From the NCBI RefSeq assembly GCF_004761875.1, contig NZ_SJEY01000006.1, forward strand, positions 124,001 to 188,000: 64,000 nucleotides of DNA, read 5' to 3'. Of this stretch, positions 1 through 10,045 are shown in pieces (positions within the stretch are counted from its first letter, which is position 1; the number at the start of each line of letters is the position of its first letter). The notes under the pieces are model-generated. The model saw only the letters and a program-made list of their open reading frames with translations. It was not told the origin of the DNA and did no database searches. The position numbers were made by a program, and so were the translations under genes. This DNA comes from Roseovarius aestuariivivens (GTDB taxonomy: Bacteria > Pseudomonadota > Alphaproteobacteria > Rhodobacterales > Rhodobacteraceae).

Positions 1-180
1 TTTTTTTGCTTTCGGCACCAATCCACCGTTGTCGGGCTGAACTGATCCTGACTGCGAAACACACAAAATCAATCGCTGACAGGCCCCGCCCGATTTTGGC
101 CGCACGATTCGAATCGTTTGTGGCAAAAACAGGTCACAGACCGGCGACACGCCCCCGAGGTTCGAATGAGCTACGCAAGC

Positions 181-606
181 TCAGACCGGCTGTGCACCCT
201 TGCGGCATTGGCCAATTGCGTTGCCTTCGATGGGCCGACCTCGCGCATCGATCGCAAAGATTTCGCCGCTGGACGAGACCAGTATCGCGCTGGAATCCGG
301 CAGGCTGTACCGGCGAGCGAAATTATCCGGCTGGACCTCGAGTTGTTGAGGACGGGCCGCGCCGGCCTCCAGCATCATGACAAAAGGCCTCAGGTTCGTC
401 TGCTGGCGTTGCACGAAGAACTGGGGAGGATAATTGCCTGCCTTCTCCGAAAGAGTGCAGTCCCAGATAACATTTTGCCCGAGCGACGCCGCAAGCGATG
501 CGTGACTTGTCACACGCTGAGTAGGTTTTACCGCCGCGCCCGTCCCTGTGCCCTGGCACCCTGCCAAGGCGATGAGAGCGCCAATTGCTAGTGTCCGACC
601 TTTCAT
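181..606 (-). CDS. Small lipoprotein of unknown function
   Basis: The product is about 141 residues. It opens with a lysine/arginine n-region and a short hydrophobic stretch ending in the lipobox LAGC (Cys17), so it should be lipidated and anchored to a membrane facing the periplasm. Two further cysteines, in WDC and near the C-terminus in GQC, could form a disulfide. I do not recognise a domain. The start at 606 was chosen because GGAGG lies a few bases upstream and it places the signal peptide correctly; an in-frame ATG at 645 would bury the signal. The next gene on this strand (751-1317) also encodes an exported unknown. Confidence 0.7.
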   Translation of the reverse strand: MKGRTLAIGALIALAGCQGTGTGAAVKPTQRVTSHASLAASLGQNVIWDCTLSEKAGNYPPQFFVQRQQTNLRPFVMMLEAGAARPQQLEVQPDNFARRYSLPDSSAILVSSSGEIFAIDARGRPIEGNAIGQCRKGAQPV

Positions 607-750
607 GGGATCCCTCCAAGGCTGCGTCTCTGCCGCAGTGCACATCGTGTCAAACTTTCCCGGGACGGTGCGTGCCCGGCAATCTATCTAACTGTTCAAT
701 AGCATCAGACACGCAGGACAGGCCACCTCGTCTTTGAGGCACCGGATGAC

Positions 751-1317
751 TCAATCCGGTTCCACCGGATTGAGTGCCCCGAGCGCCTTGATCGTCCAAT
801 CTGCCCGCGCCGATGCGTCCGCCTCGGCATCGGAGGTGATGAGGATCATCATGAGGCCATCCCGGACTTCGACACCGACGGCCACACCCCAGAACTGCGC
901 GGACCCCGGTCCGGGATGGATCGCGGTGAATTGTTGCGCCACTGCAGGCGTGCCCCGATGACGAAACTCGTAAAGCTCGGCCAACGTCGCGCCCTTGCTT
1001 TCCAGTTGGCCGAGATATGCCCGGCGATAGTCGGCCAGTGTGCCGAACTCCTGGTCCGTTCCGTTTGCGATGTATGTTACGCTTACAACACCATGATCCG
1101 CCGTATCGAGCCGCATGTCGATCAACCGCGGGGCTGTCGCCGCGGTAGCGGAGGCAGTCGGACGGGCGGGGCGCAATTCCGGGCCGGCACAGATCTCGGC
1201 GGCGACCATCGTTTTTTGGCAGGCGGCCGCATGCAAGGCGCCGCTCGTGCTCAACACAAGGCATAGAGCGCCTGCCACACTGCGCGCGACGCGCGCCGCC
1301 TTTGGGACGGCCGCCAT
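751..1317 (-). CDS. Exported protein of unknown function
   Basis: The product is about 188 residues when started at 1317, which gives a compact signal peptide (basic n-region, SVAGALCLVL core, cleavage near ALHAAA). In-frame ATGs at 1377 and 1365 would give an implausibly long n-region, but no start has a strong ribosome site, so the choice is provisional. The mature part looks like a small mixed alpha/beta domain ending with a tryptophan-containing helix. I recognise no catalytic motif. It lies on the same strand as the lipoprotein at 181-606, with a gap of about 145 bases. Confidence 0.6.
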   Translation of the reverse strand: MAAVPKAARVARSVAGALCLVLSTSGALHAAACQKTMVAAEICAGPELRPARPTASATAATAPRLIDMRLDTADHGVVSVTYIANGTDQEFGTLADYRRAYLGQLESKGATLAELYEFRHRGTPAVAQQFTAIHPGPGSAQFWGVAVGVEVRDGLMMILITSDAEADASARADWTIKALGALNPVEPD

Positions 1318-1529
1318 CACGCTCTGCCAACCGAGGCCGCCGTGCCCGAACCTGATGATCGTCATGCCGCAGATCATTTGTTGGGATCTATTCGTTGTTT
1401 CTTGCAGACCGCTTGAAAGTCACAGCCTAAGCCGCCCCGGAACGAACACAAGACCAAAGCCCGAAACCTTGACCGGTCGATCCCGCAACCCAACCTATGC
1501 AAGGCCCGGTCATCTTTCGGAGGTTCACC

Positions 1530-2630
1530 ATGCACCGTCGCCGTCTGATTCTGTCCTCTCTAGCCGCGCTGACGCTGTCGGCACTTCCGGCGAGGGCGCT
1601 TTCCACCAGCGCGGGTGAGGTGGTGGTAGACACCGTCGTGACCGGTCTGCGCGATCCGTGGGCCTTGGGATTTCTGCCCGAGGGCGGCTTGCTCGTGACC
1701 GAGAAATCCGGCCGCCTTCTATATTTCAGAGCCGGGCAGAGCCATGCCGTGGCCGGACTGCCACGGGTTGCAGCGCGCGGGCAGGGTGGACTGCTCGACG
1801 TGCTGGTCCCACGCGATTTCGCCCGCACCAGGGATCTCTACTTTACCTATGCCAAGCCGCAAGCGGAAGGCGCGGGCACCGCCATTGGCCGCGCCCGTTT
1901 GTCAGAGGATGCCCGTCGACTTTGGGATTGGCGCGATGTCTTCGAATTGACCCCCGGATCTTCAGGCGGGCGGCATTTCGGCTCACGCCTGGTCGAGGGG
2001 CCCGATGGCCTGATCTACGCCACCGTCGGCGAACGAGGAGACCGCCCATCCGCGCAGGATCTTGGACGCGAGAACGGCTCAGTCATCCGGATCGCGCGCG
2101 ACGGCTCGATCCCCGCTGGCAATCCCTTTACCAAAGTCGCGGGCGCACAACCCGCGATCTATTCTTACGGCCACCGTAACCCGCAGGGTGCCGCGTTCGA
2201 CGCCGCCGGAGAGCTTTGGGTCGTGGAGCACGGCGCGAGAGGCGGTGATGAGCTCAACCAGATCAAGAGGGGCGCGAATTACGGCTGGCCAATAATTTCC
2301 TATGGACGACACTATTCGGGGGCACGCATCGGCGAAGGCTCGGCCAAGCCCGGCATGGAACAGCCCGCGCATTACTGGGACCCCTCGATCGCACCTTCTG
2401 GTCTGATGATTTATTCCGGGCGGCTCTGGCCGCAGTGGCGCGGTGCGTTCTTCACCGGGTCGCTTAAATTCGACTATCTCGCGCGGCTCGACGCGACGAC
2501 AAAGCGCGAAGTCGAACGGTTGGAGGCACCCGAGTTCCGACGCCTGCGCGACGTGCGGGAAGGGCCCGACGGGGCGATCTGGATTCTTTCCGAAGGCACG
2601 GGCACGCTTTTGCGAATGACGCCCGGCTGA
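1530..2630 (+). CDS. PQQ-dependent sugar dehydrogenase (soluble aldose dehydrogenase family)
   Basis: The product is a 366-residue periplasmic beta-propeller of the soluble glucose/aldose sugar dehydrogenase (YliI/GdhB-like) family. These enzymes oxidise aldoses using pyrroloquinoline quinone and calcium. An N-terminal signal (HRRRLILSS then an alanine/leucine core ending ALPARA) is followed by family motifs: GLRDPWALGFLPEGGLLVTE near the start of the mature protein, GGRHFGSRL with the presumed catalytic His, GHRNPQG, and VVEHGARGGDELN. The start at 1530 has CGGAGG upstream; the longer frame from 1497 would bury the signal. No pqq biosynthesis genes lie nearby, so use of PQQ is inferred from the family. 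The electron acceptor and true sugar are unknown. Confidence 0.85.
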   Translation: MHRRRLILSSLAALTLSALPARALSTSAGEVVVDTVVTGLRDPWALGFLPEGGLLVTEKSGRLLYFRAGQSHAVAGLPRVAARGQGGLLDVLVPRDFARTRDLYFTYAKPQAEGAGTAIGRARLSEDARRLWDWRDVFELTPGSSGGRHFGSRLVEGPDGLIYATVGERGDRPSAQDLGRENGSVIRIARDGSIPAGNPFTKVAGAQPAIYSYGHRNPQGAAFDAAGELWVVEHGARGGDELNQIKRGANYGWPIISYGRHYSGARIGEGSAKPGMEQPAHYWDPSIAPSGLMIYSGRLWPQWRGAFFTGSLKFDYLARLDATTKREVERLEAPEFRRLRDVREGPDGAIWILSEGTGTLLRMTPG

Positions 2631-2703
2631 AAGTCGCAGGCGATACTGGCGCAGACGCGATGGGACTGTCATGCTCGCCATAACATCTCAGGAGCGTATC
2701 GCC

Positions 2704-3138
2704 ATGACCTTCGCCATCAGAACCGCCGCGCTGATCCTTATGACGACGCTTGCGCTACTGCCCGCTCGGGCGCAGGAGACGCTGCCGGACGCCGTGTTCC
2801 GGGACTACGATCACATGCGCGATGTGCTGGAAGAAACGGTGATGGCGCGCCGGATCGCCGATGTCATGCGCGCCTTCGGCGGTTCGGACGAGATGACAAA
2901 GGAAGAACTGGCGGATCTCGAAGCGCGGGTACGCGGCATCTACACCAGCGATTTCGAGCGCGTCGATCTTGTCACGCGCCTTAACATGAACGCGGGCTGG
3001 GCGCGCGAGCTTTATGCCTTTTCGACCGGGATTTCCTATTTCTACGTCATGGTCCTCTTTCACCAGCGGGACGACGCGCTTGTGGCGGTACGGTTCAAGT
3101 TCAATACCGATCCTTTGCCACTTTTGGCCGAATTCTGA
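2704..3138 (+). CDS. Exported protein of unknown function
   Basis: The product is 144 residues, with a clear Sec signal (FAIRTAALILMTTLALLPARA) and a mostly helical, charged mature part. The start at 2704 is preceded by AGGAG; an upstream ATG at 2671 would add a non-signal-like extension. The C-terminal half carries an aromatic run (YAFSTGISYFYVMVLFHQ) that may be buried or membrane-associated. I recognise no family. It follows the sugar dehydrogenase by 73 bases on the same strand and could be co-transcribed, but no functional link is visible. Confidence 0.65.
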   Translation: MTFAIRTAALILMTTLALLPARAQETLPDAVFRDYDHMRDVLEETVMARRIADVMRAFGGSDEMTKEELADLEARVRGIYTSDFERVDLVTRLNMNAGWARELYAFSTGISYFYVMVLFHQRDDALVAVRFKFNTDPLPLLAEF

Positions 3139-3198
3139 GGTGACGACAGCTTGGCAGGGCGGTCACGCGTCCGCATAATCCGACCCGCAAGCAGGCCG

Positions 3199-4206
3199 TC
3201 AGACCGTGAGGCGGGAGCTTTGCGTGCCGCGTTCCCGATACGGCGTGGTGTTGTAATGCGCCCGATAACACTTGGAAAAATGGCTGGGCGAGGCAAAACC
3301 GCAGGCCAGCGCCACGTTGATGACGGTCATATCCGTCTGCATCAGAAGATTGCGCGCCTTTTGCAGACGCAGTTCCATGTAATATCGCTTGGGTGAGCGG
3401 TTCAGATACCGCCGGAACAGCCGTTCGAGCTGTCGGGTCGACATTCCGACATCCTTGGCAAGGATCGAGGGGCTGATCGGCTCTTCGATATTCTGCTCCA
3501 TTTTCTGGATGACCTGGCTCAGCTTGGGATGGCGCACTCCGATCCGCGTGGGCACCGAAAGGCGCTGCGTATCCTGGTCGGTGCGGATCGAACTGTAGAT
3601 CATCTGATCGGCCACAGCATTGGCAAGCTGCTCGCCCTGATCGTCGGCGATCAGCTTGAGCATCATGTCGATCGACGAGGTGCCCCCGGCGGTGGACAGC
3701 CGATTGCCGTCGATCACAAAGACCGATTTCGTCAGCACGACATCTTCGAACTCCTCAGCGAAGCTGTCTTGGTTTTCCCAATGGATGGTCGCACGCTTGC
3801 CATCCAGAAGCCCCGCGCGAGCAAGAACATAAGAGGCGGTGCACAGCCCGCCCATGATCAGCCCGCGCCGCGCCTCGCGCCGCACCCAATTAAGGATGCG
3901 TTTGGACGTGGCGGCCTGGATGTCCGTCCCGCCACACAACAGGATCGTGTCTTCGCGCTTGAGCTCTCCCAGTCCCATATCGACCTGAAACCGCGTTCCC
4001 GCCGAACAAGTGACGGTACCGTCCTCATCCGTGTCGCCGGTAATCACCCAATCGTAGATCTGTGATCCGGCCATGCGATTGGCGATACGCAGACAATCAA
4101 GCGCGGACGCAAAGCTCAGCAGTGTGAAATTATCTAGCAAAACAAAGACGAAGCGCCGCGGAGCGGCGTTTGCCCGGCTACCAGCACTGGATGCGTCCTG
4201 CCGCAT
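3199..4206 (-). CDS. GlxA-type AraC family transcriptional regulator
   Basis: The product is 335 residues. Residues 1-190 form a DJ-1/PfpI-like (GATase1) domain with the elbow GGLCTASY. The C-terminal 100 residues carry an AraC double helix-turn-helix ([13 protein letters not shown] and [20 protein letters not shown]). Relatives such as GbdR, CdhR and Pseudomonas ArgR sense small amines or amino acids and usually activate catabolic genes. The start at 4206 is supported by GGAGG eight bases upstream; the frame stays open to 4599 but that would overlap the neighbouring aroG. It is divergent from DAHP synthase with a 171-base intergenic region. The ligand and targets cannot be read from the sequence. 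Confidence 0.88.
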   Translation of the reverse strand: MRQDASSAGSRANAAPRRFVFVLLDNFTLLSFASALDCLRIANRMAGSQIYDWVITGDTDEDGTVTCSAGTRFQVDMGLGELKREDTILLCGGTDIQAATSKRILNWVRREARRGLIMGGLCTASYVLARAGLLDGKRATIHWENQDSFAEEFEDVVLTKSVFVIDGNRLSTAGGTSSIDMMLKLIADDQGEQLANAVADQMIYSSIRTDQDTQRLSVPTRIGVRHPKLSQVIQKMEQNIEEPISPSILAKDVGMSTRQLERLFRRYLNRSPKRYYMELRLQKARNLLMQTDMTVINVALACGFASPSHFSKCYRAHYNTTPYRERGTQSSRLTV

Positions 4207-4377
4207 CTCGCCGACCTCCAATTTGTCAAACCTATCCGGGTGTTTCACAAAACCCTTGGACTTGACAAGAGCGGGCATTCCCTGTTTCCCGCTTTTTCCG
4301 TGGCCGCGATATGGCCACTGGCCCGGCTTTTGCCTATAAGACGGGTCCGACACGCCTTTAGGCAGGAGAGACGAAAG

Positions 4378-5748
4378 ATGAGCGACTGGCAGAAATCCGA
4401 CTGGCGCAAGAAGCCCCGGGTACAGATGCCCGATTACACCGATCCAGAGGCGCTCGCCTCGGTCGAGGAAAAGCTTTCGGCCTATCCGCCCCTGGTTTTC
4501 GCTGGTGAAGCGCGCCGCTTGAAGCGCGAGTTGGGTGCCGCGTCGCGTGGGGAAGCGTTTCTTCTTCAAGGCGGCGATTGCGCCGAAGCCTTTGATCAAT
4601 TCTCGGCCAACGCGATCCGCGATACGTTCAAGGTGATGCTTCAGATGGCGATGGTTCTGACCTATGGCGCCAAGGTTCCCGTCATCAAAGTTGGCCGGAT
4701 GGCAGGCCAGTTCGCCAAACCGCGGTCGGCACCGACCGAGACGGTGAATGGCGTAGAGTTACCGTCCTACCGCGGCGATATCATCAACGAGCTCGACTTC
4801 TCGCCTGAGGCGCGGATCCCCAATCCAGGCAAGATGCTACAGGCCTATACGCAAGCGGCGGCCACACTGAACCTTTTGCGCGCCTTCTCGACCGGCGGCT
4901 ACGCTGATGTGCACGAAGTACATAGCTGGACGCTTGGCTTTACCGAGGGCGAAAAGGCCGAACGCTATCGCGAAATGGCCGCACGGATTTCCGACACGCT
5001 CGATTTCATGAAGGCGGCGGGCATCGACAGCGACAACGCGCCGACGCTGAAGACGGTGGACTTCTACACCTCGCACGAAGGCTTGCTTCTGGAATACGAG
5101 GAAGCACTTTGCCGTCTCGACACGACCTCGGGCAAATGGCTTGCAGGGTCCGGTCACATGCTCTGGATCGGCGACAGGACACGTCAGCCCGACGGCGCGC
5201 ATGTGGAATTTCTGCGCGGCGTGCTGAACCCCGTGGGTCTTAAATGCGGACCGACGATGGAGGTTGACGACCTGAAAAAACTGATGGCCACGCTCAATCC
5301 CGGTAACGAGGCGGGCCGGCTGACGCTGATCGCGCGGTTTGGCGCTGGCAAGGTCGCAGAGCACCTGCCGCGTCTTATCAAGACCGTGCGCGAGGAAGGC
5401 GCCAACGTCACTTGGGTCTGCGATCCTATGCACGGCAACACAATCAAATCCGCCTCGGGATACAAGACGCGTCCTTTCGAAAGCGTGCTGCGCGAGGTTC
5501 AGGAGTTCTTTGCCGTGCACCGCGCCGAAGGCACGATCCCGGGCGGCGTTCATTTCGAAATGACCGGACAGGACGTGACCGAGTGTACCGGCGGGGTCTA
5601 TGCCGTGACCGACGAGAACCTGTCGGATCGCTATCACACCGCATGTGACCCGCGCCTCAATGCGGCGCAGTCGCTTGAACTGGCATTCCTCGTGGCCGAG
5701 GAATTGTCGGACCTGCGCAGCGCACGCGCCAACGCGAAGGTAGGCTAA
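4378..5748 (+). CDS. aroG: Type II 3-deoxy-7-phosphoheptulonate (DAHP) synthase
   Basis: This 456-residue class II DAHP synthase joins phosphoenolpyruvate and erythrose 4-phosphate in the first step of the shikimate pathway. Family signatures include [38 protein letters not shown], the metal-site [26 protein letters not shown] and a final [10 protein letters not shown]. The length is typical. The start at 4378 has GGAGAG upstream; the frame is open from 4240, but that extension is not family-like. Another shikimate gene, aroQ, lies 14 kb downstream and is not in the same operon. A hairpin resembling a terminator follows the stop codon. Confidence 0.95.
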   Translation: MSDWQKSDWRKKPRVQMPDYTDPEALASVEEKLSAYPPLVFAGEARRLKRELGAASRGEAFLLQGGDCAEAFDQFSANAIRDTFKVMLQMAMVLTYGAKVPVIKVGRMAGQFAKPRSAPTETVNGVELPSYRGDIINELDFSPEARIPNPGKMLQAYTQAAATLNLLRAFSTGGYADVHEVHSWTLGFTEGEKAERYREMAARISDTLDFMKAAGIDSDNAPTLKTVDFYTSHEGLLLEYEEALCRLDTTSGKWLAGSGHMLWIGDRTRQPDGAHVEFLRGVLNPVGLKCGPTMEVDDLKKLMATLNPGNEAGRLTLIARFGAGKVAEHLPRLIKTVREEGANVTWVCDPMHGNTIKSASGYKTRPFESVLREVQEFFAVHRAEGTIPGGVHFEMTGQDVTECTGGVYAVTDENLSDRYHTACDPRLNAAQSLELAFLVAEELSDLRSARANAKVG

Positions 5749-5756
5749 GTTCGAAA

Positions 5757-5791
5757 GGGCGCGCCAAGAACGCGCCCCAGGGAATCTTTTT
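5757..5791 (+). terminator. Likely terminator after aroG
   Basis: A perfect 7-bp stem (GGGCGCG at 5757-5763, CGCGCCC at 5771-5777) with a 7-base loop starts nine bases after the aroG stop codon. The T-run (5787-5791) is separated from the stem by about nine bases, which is further than in a canonical intrinsic terminator, so efficiency is uncertain. Confidence 0.5.
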
Positions 5792-5818
5792 CGGAGTCTT
5801 GAAATGGACTTACGCCGC

Positions 5819-5835
5819 GACCGCCGGCGGCGGTC
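5819..5835 (-). terminator. Hairpin just past the PAS-protein stop codon
   Basis: GACCGCC and GGCGGTC form a 7-bp GC-only stem with a 3-base loop, six bases beyond the stop codon of the minus-strand PAS protein. No T-run follows on either strand, so it may be a pause or RNA-stabilising hairpin and not a true intrinsic terminator. Confidence 0.3.
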
Positions 5836-5841
5836 TGTCGA

Positions 5842-6507
5842 TCAGGTTCGAACCAGCCGCAGATAGGGACGCTCGGACGCGAACTCCGGGGCGGGCGTGA
5901 ACGTCGCGGGGGCTTCGGCGAGACCCGGGGCAGGGACAGGATCTGCCGGCGCGGTGATGTCGAGCGGCGTCACCTCGCATTCTGTGATCCGAAAGCGGCG
6001 CGGCGTGGTTCCGATCGATCCTGTTGTCACCAAACAGCCCAAGGCCCGCGAAATGTCCCCCAGATCCGAACGCAACGGCAGAATCAGCATCGTGCCGGTC
6101 ATCGGCGCACGGCGGATACCACCTGCGGACGCCAGATCGAGCCGGACCGCGGCCGGCCGTTCGAAAAGTTCAACCAAGGCATCCGACAAACGAGGCCGGT
6201 CGGCAATATCGACGAGCGAGGACAGCGGCATGCCGCGTACCTCCATGCCCATCAGATCCGACAGATGCAGCCCGGCAATGCGCAACCGCGCGAGGCCCGG
6301 CGCGATCTTTTCGGCGATGAACGCCTGACTAAGCAGGCCTTCGATACCACGGGGATCGATCTCGGATCGCAACGGGACGTCCGCGCCACGGCGCATGCTA
6401 TGCCAGTAGGCGCGAAAAGCCATCAGGTCACCTTCGCGACGGCGTCCGCCTTGCGTCCGCAATCCTACGATCTTTTCGGTCTCGCCCTCAATCTGATGGT
6501 CGGCCAT
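5842..6507 (-). CDS. PAS-domain protein (PAS_5-like)
   Basis: The product is 221 residues. It resembles the small alphaproteobacterial PAS_5 proteins: an N-terminal helix-rich segment (FRAYWHSMRRGADVPLRSEIDPRGIEGLL) leads into a PAS-like core with LRIAGLHLSDLMGMEVRGMPL, and a proline/alanine-rich tail follows. There is no kinase or output domain. It may be a signalling adaptor, or it may bind a small ligand. The start at 6507 has GGAG six bases upstream; an ATG at 6534 is the alternative. It stands alone between aroG and yicC. Confidence 0.75.
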   Translation of the reverse strand: MADHQIEGETEKIVGLRTQGGRRREGDLMAFRAYWHSMRRGADVPLRSEIDPRGIEGLLSQAFIAEKIAPGLARLRIAGLHLSDLMGMEVRGMPLSSLVDIADRPRLSDALVELFERPAAVRLDLASAGGIRRAPMTGTMLILPLRSDLGDISRALGCLVTTGSIGTTPRRFRITECEVTPLDITAPADPVPAPGLAEAPATFTPAPEFASERPYLRLVRT

Positions 6508-6787
6508 GATCCACTCCACCTTCTTCGTGCTCATCTCACCCCGGCGCCGGAAAGAGCACGTCCGCACGCCGCTTCACTCTGACACGCGCCCCAGGCCTTC
6601 GCCAGTCCTGCGACAGGCCCACGGGCGGCATTGAGAAGAGATTGACACAATTCTGCCCGATTTTCTTCTTAATTCCTTCTGAATGGTTAACTTACGGCTC
6701 GAGACATCCCGTAGTGTGCCACCTCGGGCGCTTGCGCCGGCCAGGTCAAATGGCTAGGACAAGGGGCGTAGCGAGGAGAGGCCCCGG

Positions 6788-7678
6788 GTGCTGAAGTCCA
6801 TGACCGCCTTTGCGTCCCGCACCGGGGCAAGCGACCGCTTCACCTGGAGCTGGGATTTACGCGCTGTCAATGGCAAGGGACTCGATCTGCGCCTGCGGGT
6901 GCCGGACTGGATCGACGGGCTCGAAGCCGGATTGCGCGCTAGGCTGGGCAAGGCGCTTGACCGTGGCAATGTCACGGTTTCGCTCCGGCTTCAGGCCGGG
7001 GAAGCGACGCAAACAGCCAAGCTTGACGAAGCCCATCTGGAGGCCGCGCTTGACGCCATGGCCGAGATCGAGGCGCGGGCGATGACGCGTGGGCTGTCTC
7101 TTGCGCCGGCCACCGCCGCCGATCTGCTCGCCGTGCGCGGCGTGTTCGAGCCCGGCGGAGAAGCGGAAACCGACACCGCTGCCTTGTGCGAGGCGTTGCT
7201 GGCGGATTTCGAACCCGTGCTCGCCGATTTTCTAGACATGCGCGCTGCCGAAGGCCAAGCGCTGTCGGACATTCTTCTGGGGCAAATCGCGCGGATCGCG
7301 ACGCTGACCGAAAGCGCCGAAGCCGCAGCCGAGGCGCGCCGGCCTCAGATGGAGGCCGCCTTTCGCAGCGCGATGGCCCGCGTGCTGCAGGACGGCGCCG
7401 GCGATGAGGCGCGGATCGCGCAGGAACTCGCGATTCTGGCCGTTAAGGCGGACGTGACGGAGGAGATCGACCGACTGCACGCCCATGTCGGCGCGGCTCG
7501 CGACCTGTTGGCCCAAGGCAGCCCTGTGGGTCGCAAGCTCGACTTTCTAAGCCAGGAATTCAACCGCGAGGCCAACACGCTATGCTCCAAGGCGCAGAAT
7601 ACCGACCTTGGCGCGGTCGGTCTTGACTTGAAGGCGGCGATCGAACGGATGCGTGAACAGGTGCAGAATGTGGAGTGA
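6788..7678 (+). CDS. YicC family endoribonuclease-like protein
   Basis: This 296-residue YicC-family protein has the N-terminal signature SMTAFA and a conserved C-terminal block (GRKLDFLSQEFNREANTLCSKAQ). E. coli YicC is a hexameric endoribonuclease implicated in small-RNA turnover; the same role here is inferred from the family. Translation starts at GTG, giving MLKSMTAFA, with GAGGAGAGG just upstream. It lies upstream of gmk, a pairing common in bacteria, with about 100 bases between them. Confidence 0.9.
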   Translation: MLKSMTAFASRTGASDRFTWSWDLRAVNGKGLDLRLRVPDWIDGLEAGLRARLGKALDRGNVTVSLRLQAGEATQTAKLDEAHLEAALDAMAEIEARAMTRGLSLAPATAADLLAVRGVFEPGGEAETDTAALCEALLADFEPVLADFLDMRAAEGQALSDILLGQIARIATLTESAEAAAEARRPQMEAAFRSAMARVLQDGAGDEARIAQELAILAVKADVTEEIDRLHAHVGAARDLLAQGSPVGRKLDFLSQEFNREANTLCSKAQNTDLGAVGLDLKAAIERMREQVQNVE

Positions 7679-7777
7679 GCGCCGTGCGAAAAGCAGGGCA
7701 GGGGCGCCGCCCCGTTTAGCCTGCGCCCAATTCACTCCGAGCTTTTTCCGGCCACATAAAGCAGGCTGGGGGGCCCG

Positions 7778-8416
7778 ATGACACGGCGGGGTCTTCTGAT
7801 CATTCTCTCATCGCCGTCGGGCGCGGGCAAATCGACTTTGTCGCGCCGGCTGCGCACGTGGGATCCGGAGATCGCCTTCTCGGTCTCGGCCACCACGCGC
7901 GCACCGCGCGACGGGGAAGTCGACGGTAAGGATTATCACTTCCTGTCCGAGACGCGGTTCAAGCAGGAGGTGGCTGCGGGTGAAATGCTGGAACACGCGC
8001 ACGTGTTCGGCAATTTCTATGGCTCGCCGCGCGGCCCGGTCCAAACCGCCATCGATGCCGGGCGCGACGTGCTTTTCGACATCGACTGGCAGGGCGCGCA
8101 ACAGATTCGTAATTCGGTGCTGGGCCCGCACACGCTTTCGATCTTCATCCTGCCGCCCTCGATCGCGGAATTGCATCGTCGACTGGAGTCGCGCGGACAG
8201 GACACGCCCGACGTGATCGCGCGGCGCATGCAGAAAAGCTGGGACGAGATCAGCCATTGGGACGGCTACGATTTCGTACTGATCAATGACGACCTCGACG
8301 AGACCGAGCGAAAATTGAAGACCATCGTCGAGGCGACGCGCCTGCGGCGCAGCCAGCAGCCCGGCCTGACCGACCACGTGCGCCGCCTGCAACAGGAATT
8401 CGAGGACAGATCATGA
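7778..8416 (+). CDS. gmk: Guanylate kinase
   Basis: This 212-residue cytoplasmic kinase phosphorylates GMP to GDP with ATP. The P-loop [10 protein letters not shown] (about residues 11-20) is followed by family motifs [19 protein letters not shown] and [11 protein letters not shown]. The length is typical. The last codons overlap the ATG of the carbonic anhydrase-like gene by four bases (ATGA), implying translational coupling. Confidence 0.95.
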   Translation: MTRRGLLIILSSPSGAGKSTLSRRLRTWDPEIAFSVSATTRAPRDGEVDGKDYHFLSETRFKQEVAAGEMLEHAHVFGNFYGSPRGPVQTAIDAGRDVLFDIDWQGAQQIRNSVLGPHTLSIFILPPSIAELHRRLESRGQDTPDVIARRMQKSWDEISHWDGYDFVLINDDLDETERKLKTIVEATRLRRSQQPGLTDHVRRLQQEFEDRS

Positions 8417-8943
8417 CGATTTACGCGTTGGACGAGCATGAACCGCAACTCTGCAAAAGCGTATGGGTGGCCCCCGATGCCAATGTGATCGGCAAGATTG
8501 TCTTGGGCACAGGCGTGTCAATCTGGTTTGGCTCGACACTGCGCGGAGACAACGAAACGATCACCATCGGCGAGGGCACGAACGTACAGGAAGATGTAGT
8601 GATGCACACCGATATGGGGTATCCGCTGACAATCGGACCGGGCTGCACCATCGGGCACAAGGCGATGCTGCACGGCTGCACGATCCGGGGAAACACCTTG
8701 ATCGGCATGGGGGCGACCGTGCTCAACGGGGCGGTGATCGGCAAGGATTGCCTGATCGGCGCGGGCGCACTTGTGACCGAGGGCAAGGAGATCCCCGATG
8801 GCAGTCTGGTGATGGGCGCGCCAGGAAAGGTCGTGCGCCGCTTGCAGGAAAGCGAGCTTGATGCCTTCCAGGCGACCGCACGGCACTATCAGGAAAACGC
8901 GGCGCGCTTCCGCGACGGACTGCGCAAGATCGACGAGACATGA
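8413..8943 (+). CDS. Gamma-type carbonic anhydrase family protein
   Basis: This 176-residue left-handed beta-helix protein is of the gamma carbonic anhydrase (YrdA/PaaY-like) family. Hexapeptide repeats run through the middle, and the three histidines expected to bind the metal are visible in VVMHTD and IGHKAMLHG. Catalytic activity is not certain, because many family members show little or none without activation. It overlaps gmk upstream and phoR downstream by four bases each, so the three are probably translated in series. Confidence 0.88.
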   Translation: MTIYALDEHEPQLCKSVWVAPDANVIGKIVLGTGVSIWFGSTLRGDNETITIGEGTNVQEDVVMHTDMGYPLTIGPGCTIGHKAMLHGCTIRGNTLIGMGATVLNGAVIGKDCLIGAGALVTEGKEIPDGSLVMGAPGKVVRRLQESELDAFQATARHYQENAARFRDGLRKIDET

Positions 8944-9986
8944 ACCAGGGGCATATTGCCTCTCTCCTGCAGGCGATCCCGCTGCCATCGGTCCTGATCG
9001 GACGCGGAGAGCGGATCCTGGGGGCGAACGCGCGCGCGCACACCCTGCTGGGCGACGGAATCGAGGGGCGGCATTTCATAACCGCGATCCGGCAGCCTTC
9101 GGTTCTCGACGCTGTGGAAAATTGTCTGCGCGACCGCCAGACGCGCGAGACGCGGTATCTGGGATCGGACGGCGGACAGGATACGACCTATACTGTCACC
9201 TGCAGCCACGTGGAGACCGACGCCGGATCCGGTGTGCTTGTCTGCTTTGAAGATATCACGCAAATGGAGCAGGCCGGGCAAATGCGCCGCGACTTCGTCG
9301 CCAATGTCAGCCATGAATTGCGCAGCCCTCTGACCGCGCTTCTCGGCTTTATAGAAACGCTGCGCGGACCTGCGCGGCAGGACCCCGACGCGGTCGAACG
9401 GTTTCTTGCAACCATGCAACTTGAAGCGAGCCGGATGGAACGGCTGGTCAAGGATCTACTTTCGCTGAGCCGGGTAGAAGCGCAGGAGCGCGTGCGCCCG
9501 ACAGAGGCGGTGAACCTTACACGTTTGCTGGGTGCTGTGCGCCATGCGATGCGGCCTATCGCCGAGGAAACGAACGTCTCGCTGGCGCTGGACCTGCCAG
9601 AGGCGCCCGTGACGGTAACGGGCGATGCCGATCAGCTGCAGCAGGTGCTGACCAATCTCATCGAGAACGCCGTCAAATACGGTGGTGCGGGCAGGACCGT
9701 GCGTATCGCCCTGACCACCGCGTCCGATGACGGCGCGGTGCGCGGTCCCTCGGCCTCAATCTCGGTACGCGACGAAGGGCCGGGCATCGAGCCGCTGCAC
9801 ATCCCGCGCCTGACCGAACGATTTTACCGCGTCGACAGCCACCGTTCGCGGGCCATGGGCGGAACCGGGCTTGGCCTCGCGATCGTCAAGCACATCGTGT
9901 CCCGTCACCGCGGCAGGCTGCGAATCCTCTCGGAACCGGGCGAAGGCAGTGAGTTTCGCGTGATTCTACCACGCCAGACGGTTTGA
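8940..9986 (+). CDS. phoR: Phosphate regulon sensor histidine kinase PhoR, without membrane segments
   Basis: The product is 348 residues. A PAS-like domain occupies about 1-110, followed by the HisKA dimerisation helix with the phosphorylated His125 in [10 protein letters not shown], then an HATPase domain with the N box (LIENAVKYG), DEGPGI and [13 protein letters not shown]. It should phosphorylate PhoB when phosphate is scarce, under control of the Pst-PhoU complex. Unlike E. coli PhoR it shows no N-terminal membrane segments and looks cytoplasmic. It sits just upstream of pstS but on the gmk-side transcript, with its start overlapping the carbonic anhydrase stop. Confidence 0.92.
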   Translation: MNQGHIASLLQAIPLPSVLIGRGERILGANARAHTLLGDGIEGRHFITAIRQPSVLDAVENCLRDRQTRETRYLGSDGGQDTTYTVTCSHVETDAGSGVLVCFEDITQMEQAGQMRRDFVANVSHELRSPLTALLGFIETLRGPARQDPDAVERFLATMQLEASRMERLVKDLLSLSRVEAQERVRPTEAVNLTRLLGAVRHAMRPIAEETNVSLALDLPEAPVTVTGDADQLQQVLTNLIENAVKYGGAGRTVRIALTTASDDGAVRGPSASISVRDEGPGIEPLHIPRLTERFYRVDSHRSRAMGGTGLGLAIVKHIVSRHRGRLRILSEPGEGSEFRVILPRQTV

Positions 9987-10045
9987 GCGCGGCCAAAGCC
10001 CCGACCTAGTTAAACATATCAGCCTGATTTCGCGCCGTTTTCCGG

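Noticed and set aside
1-7. A run of seven Ts at the window edge
   Set aside because: It might be the tail of a terminator, but the stem would lie outside the window.
6-591. Two long plus-strand frames over the left edge
   Set aside because: They run antisense to the lipoprotein gene, have no ribosome site and read as arginine-rich out-of-frame translation, typical shadows in high-GC DNA.
4262-4340. TTGACA and TATAAG in front of aroG
   Set aside because: The two elements are too far apart to belong to one promoter, and neither has a convincing partner.
6642-6674. A perfect TTGACA upstream of yicC
   Set aside because: No -10 element lies at 16-18 bases from it; the nearest AT-rich hexamer is 21 bases away, so I did not call a promoter.
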